Counted from the first letter of the stretch, positions 15,399-24,358 are shown. The stretch is DNA of 64,000 nucleotides from Polaromonas eurypsychrophila (GCF_014641715.1 NZ_BMIG01000005.1:124001-188000), one strand, 5' to 3'. Notes: generated by a model from the sequence alone, not told the origin. Numbers and translations are program-made.

Positions 15399-16202
15399 TC
15401 AGACGATACGGACGCTGAGTTCGGGAAGACCGTCGATATGGCATTCGATCACGTCACCCTTGACCACCGGTCCGACATTTTCCGGCGTGCCCGAATAAAT
15501 GATGTCGCCGGGAAACAGCTCAAACGCCTCGGACAGCCTGGAAATCTGCTCCGCCACCGACCAGATCATGTGGTTCAGCGTGGCCTGCTGCTTGATCTGC
15601 CCGTTGACCTTGAGCCAGATCGCACCCTTGGTGTAATGCCCGGTCTGCGCCACCTTGTGGATGGGGCTGATGGGCGCCGAACGGTCGAAACTCTTGCCGA
15701 TCTCCCAGGGCTTTTTCTGGTCGCCCATGCCGCGTTGCAGGTCACGCCGCGTCATGTCCAGTCCCAAGGCATAACCGTAGACGCAATCCAGCGCCGTGCT
15801 CATGGGAATGTTGCGCCCGCCTTTGGACAGGGCGGCGACGAGTTCCACCTCGTAGTGGTAGTTTTTGGTCAGCGACGGATAGGGATGGTCGGCCACGGTA
15901 CCGGGCGGCACGACCTGGATGGCATCCGTCGGTTTCTGGAAAAAGAAAGGCGGCTCGCGCGTCGGGTCCGAGCCCATTTCAATGGCGTGGGCCGCATAGT
16001 TGCGGCCTATGCAGTAAACCCGGCGCACCGGAAACATCTCGCTGCTGCCGGCAATCGGCACAAAGGTGTCGGCCACCCGGAAAGGCGTGGCCGGTGCAGG
16101 GCCCGCCGCGCCGGTCGTGGCGCAGCCGGTCAGGGCACCTGCCGCCATCAGGGCGCCCGATTGGAGCAGTCCGCGTTTACTGAGTTTGGTGATATTTGTC
16201 AT
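15399..16202 (-). CDS. Fumarylacetoacetate-hydrolase-fold protein with lipoprotein-like export signal
   Basis: The body (about residues 60-267) is a clear FAH-fold hydrolase: YCIGRNYAAHAIEMGSDP, the metal-ligand pattern YEVELV, and FPGDIIYSGTPENVGPV. These enzymes cleave or decarboxylate acylpyruvates with Mg and are normally cytosolic. Here the N-terminus (from ATG 16200-16202, with GGAGACAGAC upstream) is a basic and hydrophobic segment, KRGLLQSGALMAAGALTGC. This ends in LTGC, a good lipobox, then ATTGAAGPAPATP. It is therefore likely anchored at the periplasmic face of a membrane. The location is inference from the signal. The substrate is unknown. Confidence 0.85.
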   Translation of the reverse strand: MTNITKLSKRGLLQSGALMAAGALTGCATTGAAGPAPATPFRVADTFVPIAGSSEMFPVRRVYCIGRNYAAHAIEMGSDPTREPPFFFQKPTDAIQVVPPGTVADHPYPSLTKNYHYEVELVAALSKGGRNIPMSTALDCVYGYALGLDMTRRDLQRGMGDQKKPWEIGKSFDRSAPISPIHKVAQTGHYTKGAIWLKVNGQIKQQATLNHMIWSVAEQISRLSEAFELFPGDIIYSGTPENVGPVVKGDVIECHIDGLPELSVRIV

Positions 16203-16328
16203 GTCTGTCTCCTTGGTTTTGTACATGCCCGGCCAGCTTAAGCCGCAATCGCCCGCGGCGGCCGGACGCAATTACGCTTTAAGCGGACGATTCAATGCAA
16301 GGCTGTTGCAGCGCAGCAGGCGCTGCGC

Positions 16329-17234
16329 TCAAACGGCTCCGGAGATTCGCGCACGCACGCCGTCGCGGAAGGCCCGCGGCGTCTGGCCAAAACGCTGGCG
16401 AAAGCGCCGCGCAAAGTAGGCTTCGTCGGCAAACCCCGAGGCGTGCGCGACCGCAGCAATACGTTGGCTGCTGTGGGTCAGCAGCTCCTGCGCAAACTCC
16501 AGCCGGCGTTCGGTCACCAGGTCGGTGAAGGTTTTGCCGGTTTCTTTCTTGAGCAGGTGCGCCAGGTAGTTGGGCGACAGGAAAGCCGCGGCCGCCGCGT
16601 CGGCCAGCGTGATCTCAGCGGCCAGGTGTTCACGGATATACCGAACAGCGCGCTGCAGACTGGCCTTGCGGCTGCCCTGCTGGGCCTGGCTGGCCGAAAA
16701 GCGCAACAGCTCGGCTTCAAACTTGCGGCAGGTCATGCCGATCAATTGCAGCATCAGGCCACGAATCATCTCCACCGAGCCGAAGCGGCGCTGCGCATTT
16801 TCGGCAGCCAGTTTGTCGAGCAGCGCTTCCACTTCGGGAAACTCGTCTTCCGAAAAATGGAAGTCGGCGTATTCCTGGAACAGGAAAGGCGCGAGTTCGG
16901 GCGCCCGGCTCAGCGGCACGTCTTCCAGGTCCAGCGGGTCCACGTCCAGGCCGGGTCGCAGGAATTGCTGCGCCATGTTGATGATCACGTAACGCGAACC
17001 CTCAGGGTGTGGGATCACATGCACGCGGTAAGGCAGGATAAAACTCAGGTAACCGCGCCGGAACGGCCGCACCGTGCCGGCCACGTTCTGCTGGGTGTCG
17101 CCCTGCAGGCTGATCTGGATTTGAAAATACTCGTGCCGATGTGGGCGCACCAGCGGCGGCCGCACCAGTTGCGAGCGGATGTCAAAGTCCAGGTGGTCGG
17201 CCCGCTCGGACATGCCATAGGTTTTTATATCCAT
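16329..17234 (-). CDS. AraC-family transcriptional regulator
   Basis: Cytoplasmic activator or repressor, 301 residues. The N-terminal half (about 1-150) is a cupin-like ligand domain with HRHEYFQIQISLQG. The C-terminal 100 residues form two helix-turn-helix motifs: ITLADAAAAAFLSPNYLAHL and RIAAVAHASGFADEAYFARR, followed by FGQTPRAFR, the standard AraC ending. It starts 21 bases after polA on the same strand and precedes the FAH-type gene by about 125 bases, so that gene is a possible target. The ligand is unknown. Confidence 0.92.
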   Translation of the reverse strand: MDIKTYGMSERADHLDFDIRSQLVRPPLVRPHRHEYFQIQISLQGDTQQNVAGTVRPFRRGYLSFILPYRVHVIPHPEGSRYVIINMAQQFLRPGLDVDPLDLEDVPLSRAPELAPFLFQEYADFHFSEDEFPEVEALLDKLAAENAQRRFGSVEMIRGLMLQLIGMTCRKFEAELLRFSASQAQQGSRKASLQRAVRYIREHLAAEITLADAAAAAFLSPNYLAHLLKKETGKTFTDLVTERRLEFAQELLTHSSQRIAAVAHASGFADEAYFARRFRQRFGQTPRAFRDGVRARISGAV

Positions 17235-17255
17235 CAGATCGCGCTCCCTCGAAAT

Positions 17256-20084
17256 TCAGTGCGCCTGTTCCCAGTTCGGGCCCACGCCGATCTCGGCCAG
17301 CAACGGCACCTTGAGCTCGGCGACACCGGCCATCAGGCGCGGGATTTCTGTGCGCAGCCATTCGACCTCGGCCTCGGGCACTTCAAAGACAAGTTCATCG
17401 TGCACCTGCATGATCATTTTGGTCGCGCGTTTTTCCGCATCCAGCACCTGCTGCACCTTGACCATGCTGAGCTTGATCAGATCGGCCGCTGTGCCCTGCA
17501 TGGGCGCATTGATGGCCTGCCTTTCGGCGGCCTTCTTGCGTGGACCGTTGCCGCCATTGATCTCGGCCAGGTACAGCCGCCGACCAAACACGGTCTCGAC
17601 AAAATGATTGTCCTGCGCAAACACCACGGTCTGCTCCATGTAGTTCTTGACGCCCGGATAACGCTGAAAATACTTGTCGATGTAGGCCGCCGCTGCCCTG
17701 GTTTCGATGCCGAGGTTGCGCGCAAGGCCGAAGCTGCTCATGCCGTAGATCAGGCCGAAGTTGATGACCTTGGCGTAGCGCCGCTGCTCGCTGCTGACTT
17801 GCGCCAGGTCCACGCTGAAGACCTCGGCGGCCGTGGCCTTGTGCACGTCCAGGCCGTCGGTGAAAGCGCGCAGCAGCGCTTCGTCACCGCTGAGGTGGGC
17901 CATGATGCGCAGCTCGATTTGCGAGTAGTCGGCGCTGGCGATCACGCTGCCCCCAGGGGCGACAAAAGCTTCCCGCACGCGCCGGCCTTCTGGCGTTCGC
18001 ACCGGGATGTTTTGCAGATTCGGGTCGTTGCTCGACAAACGACCTGTCACCGCCACGGCCTGCGCGTAATGCGTGTGCACCCTGCCGGTTCGCGGCAGCG
18101 CGAGCTGGGCCAGCTTGTCGGTGTAAGTGCCCTTGAGCTTGCTCAGCGAGCGGTGCTCAAGCAGCTTGGCCGGCAGTGGGTAGTCCTCGGCGAGTTTTTC
18201 CAGCACTTCCTCGTCGGTGCTGCGCGCGCCGCTCGGGGTCTTCTTGATCACCGGCATGCCCAGCTTGTCGAAGAAAATTTCACCGAGCTGTTTCGGGCTG
18301 CCCAGGTTGAAAGGCTGGCCGGCGATCTCGTAGGCCTCGGCCTCAAGTTGCACAATGCGCTGGCCGAGCTCGTGGCTTTGGGTGGCCAGCATGGGCGCGT
18401 CGATCAGCACGCCGTTGCGCTCGATGCGGTACAGCGCCTCGCTGCTTTGCATCTCCAGATCGTAGATAAAACGCAACTTCTCGTTGGCCTGCACCTGGGG
18501 CCACAACACGCGGTGCACGTCCAGCGTCTGGTCGGAGTCTTCGCACGAATATTCGGCGGCCTTGGCGATGTCGACCTGGTTGAACTTGATCTGGTGCGCA
18601 CCCTTGCCGCACAGGTCTTCGTAATTGATGCCGCTGCGCCCCACATGCCGCTCGGCCAGGCTGGCCAGGCCATGCGGTTTGGTCACTTCGAGCACATAAC
18701 TCTGCAGCATGGTGTCGTGTGCATAGCCCTGCACCTCGATGCCATGGTTGGCAAACACATGGCGGTCGTACTTGACGTGTTGGCCAAGTTTGGATTTGGC
18801 CGGATTTTCCAGCCAGGGTTTGAGCCGCGCCAGCACCTCGTTTCGCGGCAGTTGCTCAGGCGCATCGGGGTAATCGTGCGTCAGCGGGATGTAGGCTGCC
18901 GCGCCGGGTTGGACGCTGAAGCTCAGGCCGACGATCTGCGCCAGCATTTCGTCAAGCGAAGTGGTCTCCGTGTCCAGCGCCACCAGGTCGGCCGCTTCGA
19001 TTTTTGCGAGCCAGGTGTCGAACAGCTCCCAGCTCAGCACGGTGTCGTAACGCAGGTTGGTCGTGCGTTCGGCCAGCGGAGGCGTGTCCGCCGGGGCTGG
19101 TTCATCGAACAGGCCGGGCGAAGAGGTATCGGCGACTTTGGCTTTGGGCTGGGCAGGCCGGCCCTCGGGTGCACTGATCAGCTCGGGGGGCGTGCTTTCA
19201 ATCTCAATCTGCCGGACCAGGCCCTTGAACCCGTACTTTTGATAAAAACCCTTCAACGCCTCCGTCTGTTGTGGCCCCATCGCTATGGATTCCATCGCGG
19301 GCAAACCATCGATGTAGTCCACCAGCTCGCAGTCCTTCTTGATGGTCAGGAGCTCGCGGCCCCTGGGCAGCCAGTCAAGGGTCTGACGCAGGTTCTCGCC
19401 GACCACGCCCTTGATCTCGTCGGCGCGCGCCACCAGCGCATCGAGTGAGCCGTATTCGAGCAGCCACTTGACGGCGGTCTTGGGGCCGACCTTGGGCACG
19501 CCCGGCACGTTGTCCACCGCGTCGCCAACCAAGGTCTGGTAATCGACCATCAGCCGCGGCGGCACGCCGAACTCGGCTTCAACACCGGCCAGATCCCGTC
19601 GCCTGTCGTTCATGGTGTCGATCACGGTGATGTGTTCATCGACGAGCTGGCTCAGGTCCTTGTCGCCGCTGGAAATGATGACTTCAATGCTCTGCTTCGA
19701 AGCCATGCAGGCCAGCGTGCCGATCACGTCGTCGGCCTCGACGCCCGGCACGTCCAGCACCTTCCAGCCGAGCAGGCGCACCACCTCATGGATGGGTGCA
19801 ACCTGGCTGCGCAAATCGTCGGGCATGGGTGAGCGCTGGGCCTTGTAGTCGGGGTAAAGCGCGTCGCGGAAAGTCGGGCCCTTGGCGTCGAAAACACAGA
19901 CAGCGTAGTCAGCCCGCACGTCCTTGCGCAGCTTTTGCATCATGTTGACCATGCCGCGTATCGCGCCGGTGGCCGGACTGGCCGGATCGCCGGGGTCGGC
20001 GCGCAAGTCGGGCATGGCATGAAAAGCGCGGTACAGGTAGCTGGAGCCGTCCACCAGCAGCAAAGTTTTTTTGTCGGTGCTCAT
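17256..20084 (-). CDS. polA: DNA polymerase I
   Basis: Replication and repair polymerase of 942 residues, full family length. In order: 5'-3' exonuclease (1 to about 300, LLLVDGSSYLYRAFHAMPDL and DVPGVEADDVIGTLA), 3'-5' exonuclease (about 350-530, with the DEDD start VALDTETTSLDEM), and family-A polymerase (about 550-942). The polymerase domain carries SADYSQIELRIMAHLS, the O-helix KVINFGLIYGMSSFGLA and the catalytic VHDELVFE. The ATG (20082-20084) is only 4 bases from a foldback element, so the usual Shine-Dalgarno position is occupied by AACAGGCCCTGGCC, with no good ribosome-binding site visible. Confidence 0.97.
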   Translation of the reverse strand: MSTDKKTLLLVDGSSYLYRAFHAMPDLRADPGDPASPATGAIRGMVNMMQKLRKDVRADYAVCVFDAKGPTFRDALYPDYKAQRSPMPDDLRSQVAPIHEVVRLLGWKVLDVPGVEADDVIGTLACMASKQSIEVIISSGDKDLSQLVDEHITVIDTMNDRRRDLAGVEAEFGVPPRLMVDYQTLVGDAVDNVPGVPKVGPKTAVKWLLEYGSLDALVARADEIKGVVGENLRQTLDWLPRGRELLTIKKDCELVDYIDGLPAMESIAMGPQQTEALKGFYQKYGFKGLVRQIEIESTPPELISAPEGRPAQPKAKVADTSSPGLFDEPAPADTPPLAERTTNLRYDTVLSWELFDTWLAKIEAADLVALDTETTSLDEMLAQIVGLSFSVQPGAAAYIPLTHDYPDAPEQLPRNEVLARLKPWLENPAKSKLGQHVKYDRHVFANHGIEVQGYAHDTMLQSYVLEVTKPHGLASLAERHVGRSGINYEDLCGKGAHQIKFNQVDIAKAAEYSCEDSDQTLDVHRVLWPQVQANEKLRFIYDLEMQSSEALYRIERNGVLIDAPMLATQSHELGQRIVQLEAEAYEIAGQPFNLGSPKQLGEIFFDKLGMPVIKKTPSGARSTDEEVLEKLAEDYPLPAKLLEHRSLSKLKGTYTDKLAQLALPRTGRVHTHYAQAVAVTGRLSSNDPNLQNIPVRTPEGRRVREAFVAPGGSVIASADYSQIELRIMAHLSGDEALLRAFTDGLDVHKATAAEVFSVDLAQVSSEQRRYAKVINFGLIYGMSSFGLARNLGIETRAAAAYIDKYFQRYPGVKNYMEQTVVFAQDNHFVETVFGRRLYLAEINGGNGPRKKAAERQAINAPMQGTAADLIKLSMVKVQQVLDAEKRATKMIMQVHDELVFEVPEAEVEWLRTEIPRLMAGVAELKVPLLAEIGVGPNWEQAH

Positions 20085-20088
20085 GGCC

Positions 20089-20277
20089 AGGGCCTGTTCA
20101 CACTATTGATGCAAGTGCGAATATGGTTAAACCAGCGCCAATCCAGGCGCGCGACGACGCCCAGCCTGAGCGGCTGAGCTAGGAGTGCAACAACGAGTGG
20201 TGCTGTTTTAACCATATTCCCTTCGGGTTGCGGCGAAACTCGCAACGCATCTTGCATAAATAGTGTGAGCAGGCCCT
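20089..20277. mobile_element. Foldback (MITE-like) element C, copy 2
   Basis: Ends AGGGCCTGTTCACACTATT and (reverse complement) AGGGCCTGCTCACACTATTT, followed by ATGCAAG on both sides. ATATGGTTAAA pairs with its complement inside. The right arm keeps about 30 bases (ATGCGTTGCGAGTTTCGCCG onward) that the left arm lacks. It lies between the divergent polA and the DUF2782-like gene, touching the polA start. No ORF of its own. Confidence 0.7.
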
Positions 20278-20324
20278 AGATTGTCACCGTTTTACCCGCT
20301 CTCCCCATGGGCGCGCCAGCCCCC

Positions 20325-20330
20325 TACAAT
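20325..20330 (+). promoter_or_regulatory. -10-like TACAAT just ahead of the next ATG
   Basis: TACAAT lies 6 bases before the ATG at 20337. If it is a real -10 box, transcription would begin at or next to the ATG, giving a leaderless message. No convincing -35 is seen, so this is tentative. Confidence 0.3.
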
Positions 20331-20336
20331 GCTTGC

Positions 20337-20705
20337 ATGCAACACCCTATTTGCTCCCTTCTGCTCGCCGGCGCCGCTGCGGTGTTGGCTGGCGCCCCGG
20401 CCCTGGCCCAGACGGCGGCAACCGCCCCGGCAGCAAGCTCCCCGCCCGCCGTGCAGCCCGGCACCAACCCGTCCAGCCGCCGGCCGGACGCGGCCATCCA
20501 GCGCATCCGCACCGAGGACGCCGGTTCGCGCATCGACGAAGTGCGCGTTGGCGGCGAAACCCAGAGCATCACGGTGCAGCCCAAGGCGGATGTGCCGGCC
20601 TATGAAGTGTTGCCTTCCGAGGCCACCAAGGGCGGCGGCACGGGACCGTCCAAAGCGGGCCCCGGCGCCACCGGCAGCCGTGTCTGGAACGTGCTGAAGT
20701 TCTAG
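20337..20705 (+). CDS. Small periplasmic protein, DUF2782-like by position
   Basis: 122 residues starting at MQHPICSLLLAGAAAVLAG, a signal peptide with probable cleavage after ALAQ. The mature part is low in complexity (Ala/Pro/Ser) up to IQRIRTEDAGSRIDEVRVGG, then a short beta-rich stretch (ETQSITVQPKADVPAYEVL) and a Gly-rich tail. I link it to DUF2782 mainly because that family sits between polA and the thrB homoserine kinase in pseudomonads, the same order as here. The sequence match itself is weak. The function is unknown. Confidence 0.7.
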   Translation: MQHPICSLLLAGAAAVLAGAPALAQTAATAPAASSPPAVQPGTNPSSRRPDAAIQRIRTEDAGSRIDEVRVGGETQSITVQPKADVPAYEVLPSEATKGGGTGPSKAGPGATGSRVWNVLKF

Positions 20706-20741
20706 CCTTCCGTTCCCAGCCTCCGGTTTTCAGTTTCAGGC

Positions 20742-21734
20742 ATGGCCGTCTACACCGAAGTCTCGCTTGACGAGGCAGCTCCCCTTTTGCAGTCGCTCGG
20801 ACTGGGGCAACTTCAAAGCATCACCGCCTGCGCAGGCGGGATTGAAAACACCAACTATTTCGTGGACACCGACCAGGGCCGCTACGTGCTAACCCTGTTT
20901 GAACGCCTGAGCTTCGCGCAATTGCCGTTCTACCTTCACCTGATGAAACACCTGGCGCAGCACGGCATCCCGGTGCCCGAGCCACATGCCATCACGGCTG
21001 CCGATGGTGCTGGCGGCAAACCCGGCGACATCTTGCTGCGCCTGAAGGGCAAACCCGCCGCCGTGGTGAACCGCCTGCGCGGCCGCAGCGAGCTGGCGCC
21101 CACGCCTGCCCATTGCGCGGCGGTCGGTGAAACCCTCGCCCGCATGCACCTGGCCGGCCGCGACTTTGACCGCAGCCAACCCAATCTGCGCGGCCTCGCC
21201 TGGTGGAACGAAACCGTGCCGGTGGTGCTGCCGCATCTGGACGAAGCGCAAAGCCGGCTGATCCGGTCGGAGCTGGCTTACCAGAACCATGTGGCGGCCT
21301 CGTCAAACTGGCACGCCTTGCCGCGCGGGCCCATCCATGCCGACCTGTTCAGAGACAACGTGATGTTTGACAGCGAGGGCGACGCGCCGCAGTTGACCGG
21401 GTTTTTCGATTTCTATTTCGCTGGCTGCGACACCTTTCTGTTTGATATCGGCGTCAGCCTGAACGATTGGTGCATCCACCTGGACAGCGGCGCGCATGAT
21501 GCGGCGCGGGCCGACGCCTTCCTGGCGGCCTACCAGGCCGTGCGCCGCCTGAGCCCGCAGGAGCGGGTTTTGCTGCCGGCCATGCAGCGCGCCGGCGCGC
21601 TGCGCTTCTGGATCTCGCGCTTATGGGACTTTCACCTGCCGCGCGAAGCCGCGCTGCTGCAGGCGCACGATCCTGGCCATTTCGAGCGCGTGCTGCGCGA
21701 ACGGGTGGCCCATCCCCGCGGCCTGACCTGCTGA
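20742..21734 (+). CDS. thrB: Homoserine kinase (aminoglycoside-phosphotransferase fold)
   Basis: Phosphorylates homoserine in threonine synthesis. The 330-residue protein is the ThrB type with the choline-kinase/APH fold found in proteobacteria without the GHMP-type enzyme. Landmarks are ACAGGIENTNYFVDTDQGRY (nucleotide loop), GETLARMHLAG, the catalytic HADLFRDNVMF and the metal-binding GFFDFYFAGCDTFLFD. The start MAVYTEV follows the small periplasmic gene by 36 bases, so the two may be co-transcribed. Confidence 0.95.
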   Translation: MAVYTEVSLDEAAPLLQSLGLGQLQSITACAGGIENTNYFVDTDQGRYVLTLFERLSFAQLPFYLHLMKHLAQHGIPVPEPHAITAADGAGGKPGDILLRLKGKPAAVVNRLRGRSELAPTPAHCAAVGETLARMHLAGRDFDRSQPNLRGLAWWNETVPVVLPHLDEAQSRLIRSELAYQNHVAASSNWHALPRGPIHADLFRDNVMFDSEGDAPQLTGFFDFYFAGCDTFLFDIGVSLNDWCIHLDSGAHDAARADAFLAAYQAVRRLSPQERVLLPAMQRAGALRFWISRLWDFHLPREAALLQAHDPGHFERVLRERVAHPRGLTC

Positions 21735-21887
21735 ACACGAACCGTCCAACGCGTGAAGAAAGTTGCGGGCGGGCCTGCTTTTCAAGCAAACTCGACCGCT
21801 GGCGTTAAATTGTTCACCCAATTGCCCATTTTTCACGGCACACGTGAAACCCTTTCGCCCTGAACCTCTTAACAAGCCATCCTCGCA

Positions 21888-22658
21888 ATGAAACTCAACA
21901 TCGTTCCTGCACGCACCGGCATCACATGGGTCAAGCTCGGCATCCGCACGTTCTTCAAGCAGCCGCTGGCGCTGGTGGGGTTGTTTTTTCTGTACATGGC
22001 GGCGGCCACGCTGGCATCCCTGATTCCTTTTGTGGGCGTGGTGCTGGCGCTGGCCATCGTGCCGGCGGCCACGCTGGGCCTGATGGCCGCCACGCGAGAG
22101 GCGACCAAGGGGCGTTTCCCCATGCCCGCAATACTGATCAGCGCTTTTCGAGCCGGCAAGCATCGCGCGCGCGCCATGATGGTGCTCGGTTTCTTGTATT
22201 CGGCAGCCTGCCTGCTGATCGTCACCATCGTGCCGCTGTTTGCGGACGCGCCGGTCAGCCGCGAAAGTGCGCTCTCACCCGGCATGCAGGGCGTGATGCT
22301 GCTCGTGATGGTGCTGTACCTGCCGGTGTCGGTGCTGTTCTGGCATGCGCCGGCACTGGTGCACTGGCATGGCGTGACACCTGTAAAAAGCCTGTTTTTC
22401 AGCGCCGTCGTGTGTTTCAGGAACGCCGGCGCATACGCCGTATTCGGCATCACCTGGATGGTGGTGCTGGTGCTGATTGGCCTCGTCGTCACCTTGCTGG
22501 CCAGCCTGCTGACCAGCCCCGAAGCAGCCGCCGCCGCGATCATGCCAGTGGCCTTGCTGATGGCGGCCATGTTTTCAACCTCGATTTATTTCACTTTCGA
22601 GGACAGTTTTGAAGCCTCCCCCCCCGAAGACCCGCCCCCCCCTGGAGAAACACCATGA
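21888..22658 (+). CDS. BPSS1780-type multi-span membrane protein
   Basis: 256 residues with about six hydrophobic spans. The opening LNIVPARTGITWVKLGIRTF and the following FFKQPLALVGLFFLYMA match the betaproteobacterial BPSS1780 family as I remember it. The function is unknown. The C-terminus is a hydrophilic PPEDPPPPGETP tail encoded by two runs of eight C (22618-22625 and 22635-22642). Its TGA overlaps the ATG of the FecR-like gene (ATGA), so translation of the two is probably coupled. Confidence 0.85.
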   Translation: MKLNIVPARTGITWVKLGIRTFFKQPLALVGLFFLYMAAATLASLIPFVGVVLALAIVPAATLGLMAATREATKGRFPMPAILISAFRAGKHRARAMMVLGFLYSAACLLIVTIVPLFADAPVSRESALSPGMQGVMLLVMVLYLPVSVLFWHAPALVHWHGVTPVKSLFFSAVVCFRNAGAYAVFGITWMVVLVLIGLVVTLLASLLTSPEAAAAAIMPVALLMAAMFSTSIYFTFEDSFEASPPEDPPPPGETP

Positions 22659-23377
22659 CCCAGCACCTGCTGCAAGGCCGGCAAGAAAAAGAAATCTTGT
22701 GGTTTCAAAGGCGCGATGTGCTCAAGGCAGCCGCGGCCTGGGTGGCCCTGGGCGGACTGCCGGTTGCGATGGCGCAGCAGCGAAGCAACATCGTGCAACT
22801 GGCGGGAGACGCGATGATCAACGGCGTCCCGCTGAGTCCGCAGCAATCGATTCAGACCGGTGACGCGATCCAGACGGGACCGGGCACCAACCTCATCTTT
22901 GTGATCGGCAATGCTTCGTTTCAGGTGCGGCAAAACTCCCGCCTATCGGTCGAACGCGGCGCCACGCTCAACGCGGTCAGCCTGCTGCGGCTGTTGACCG
23001 GCGCAGTGGCCAGCGTCTGGGGCAAGGGGGTAGACCGCAGCATCGTGCTGCCCACGCTGACAGCCGGGATACGCGGCACCGGTGTCTACGCCGAAATCTT
23101 TGCCGACCGGGGAGACCGCAACTACTTCTGCAATTGTTACGGCACCGTGGACATGGGCGCTGGCAATGAAAAACGGGTTTCCCAGGCCGACTACCACCAA
23201 GCATTTTGGGCGGACGCCAACCCCAACCAGGACGGCAAATTTCTGACGCCTGCCGGTGCGCTGAACCACAGCGATGAAGAGCTGGAGTTCCTGGCTGGCC
23301 TGGTGGAGCAGCGAACCTCGTGGCAACTGGCTGGACGAAAAGGCAGCCGGGACGGCGGCGGGTCCATGACCTACTAG
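22655..23377 (+). CDS. Exported FecR-domain protein
   Basis: 240 residues. After about 18 residues comes a twin-arginine signal (RRDVLKAAAAWVALGG) with cleavage near PVAMAQ. The mature part is a FecR-type beta domain: VQLAGDAMINGVPLSPQQSIQTGDAI and GNASFQVRQNSRLSVERG, with TLTAGIRGTGVYAEIF closing it. A C-terminal region has CNCYGTVDMG. FecR proteins of the sigma-regulator kind span the inner membrane, but here there is no sigma-factor or TonB-receptor gene beside it, and the form is wholly exported. It is probably a structural or sensing partner of the membrane protein upstream. That is inference. Confidence 0.85.
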   Translation: MTQHLLQGRQEKEILWFQRRDVLKAAAAWVALGGLPVAMAQQRSNIVQLAGDAMINGVPLSPQQSIQTGDAIQTGPGTNLIFVIGNASFQVRQNSRLSVERGATLNAVSLLRLLTGAVASVWGKGVDRSIVLPTLTAGIRGTGVYAEIFADRGDRNYFCNCYGTVDMGAGNEKRVSQADYHQAFWADANPNQDGKFLTPAGALNHSDEELEFLAGLVEQRTSWQLAGRKGSRDGGGSMTY

Positions 23378-23394
23378 AGCGCCGAGCTCAACCG

Positions 23395-24246
23395 TCAGTA
23401 CGCCTCGCCTGAGGCGTTTTGCAGCTTCCTGACCAAGCTGACCAATTGCGGGCGTATCTCGGTCATCAAAAATTGCGACGACAGCTTGAAGCCCGGCCCG
23501 CCGCAACTGACCACCATCACCGCGCGCCCACCTTCGGGGCGAAAAGCCGCTGCAATCGCATTCACATCCTTTTGCCAGTCGCCGAAAGACGCGCAGCAGC
23601 CGTGCTCGCGGTAGTGAGCCAGGGCCAGCTCAATGCCGGCGCGCGTGACCGGCCAGGCTTTTTCGTCATGCGCGCGAATCCGCTCCATCAAGTCGCTGCG
23701 TTCGCTGTCGCTGCAGCCGGCCAGATAGGCGCGCCCCATTGCGGTCTGCGCCAGCGGAATGCGTGAGCCGACATCCAGGCTCAGGGTCAACGCGGATTCA
23801 CTGCGGCAGTTCTCTACATAAATCATGCTGAACCGGTCGCGCACGCCCAGCGACACCATGGCCTGCGAACTGTCGGCCAGGTCCTGCATCAGCGGCCGGG
23901 CCACCTGGCGCATGTCCATGCGCGCCAGCATGGCACCGCCCAAAGCCAGCACAGCACTGCCCAGGCGGTAACCGGTCGCACCTTTGCCATCGGTCGCCGG
24001 GACCAGGTAGCCCTGGCGCGTCAGCGTGTAGGTCAACCTGGAAATCGTTGACTTGGGCAAGCCGCAGCGGCGTGCCAGTTCCTGGTTGCCGAGCATGCGG
24101 TCGCGCGAACGAAAAGCACTGAGCACATCGAGACCCCGCGCAAGTGCGGTTACGAAGTGCCGGTCTGGCTTGGCCTGGACGGTGCGGGGCGATCCCTGGG
24201 CGGAAGGCAAAAGGGTCGGAATTTTACTGCTCATGATGTTCTGCAT
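23395..24246 (-). CDS. IclR-family transcriptional regulator
   Basis: 283 residues. The winged-helix part (about 33-95) reads ALARGLDVLSAFRSRDRMLG, then LARRCGLPKSTISRLTYTL. The C-terminal effector domain (about 110-270) carries the IclR pattern MDMRQVARPLMQDLADSS and VGSRIPLAQTAMGRAYLAG. The start is ambiguous: ATG 24244-24246 (MQNIMSSK) or ATG 24232-24234 (MSSKIPT). Both lie in or next to an IclR-box-like palindrome, so the gene is probably autoregulated. No catabolic operon faces it, which is unusual for the family. It converges with the FecR-like gene. Confidence 0.93.
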   Translation of the reverse strand: MQNIMSSKIPTLLPSAQGSPRTVQAKPDRHFVTALARGLDVLSAFRSRDRMLGNQELARRCGLPKSTISRLTYTLTRQGYLVPATDGKGATGYRLGSAVLALGGAMLARMDMRQVARPLMQDLADSSQAMVSLGVRDRFSMIYVENCRSESALTLSLDVGSRIPLAQTAMGRAYLAGCSDSERSDLMERIRAHDEKAWPVTRAGIELALAHYREHGCCASFGDWQKDVNAIAAAFRPEGGRAVMVVSCGGPGFKLSSQFLMTEIRPQLVSLVRKLQNASGEAY

Positions 24247-24254
24247 TGCGGAAC
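24238..24254. promoter_or_regulatory. IclR-type operator 1 (GTTCTGCATTGCGGAAC)
   Basis: A near-perfect palindrome overlapping the first ATG of the iclR-type gene. It shares GTTCTGCAT-CGGAA with the second site 121 bases away. TTCCGC...GCGGAA is the style of IclR-family boxes (family knowledge). Confidence 0.6.
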
Positions 24255-24358
24255 ATTTATTCTATCGACAGTAGGCGTACGTCCTGCGTCCAGCCCTTGT
24301 TCGCTCCTCGACTAAGAGCAAACCTTCTACCCTTGGAACCAAAGTCTTCCGCAAGAAA

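Noticed and set aside
16443-19448. 1001-codon open frame on the + strand opposite polA
   Set aside because: It lies wholly opposite polA and part of the AraC gene in a GC-rich genome. Its translation is rich in Arg, His, Gln and Leu with no domain pattern, typical of an antisense shadow.
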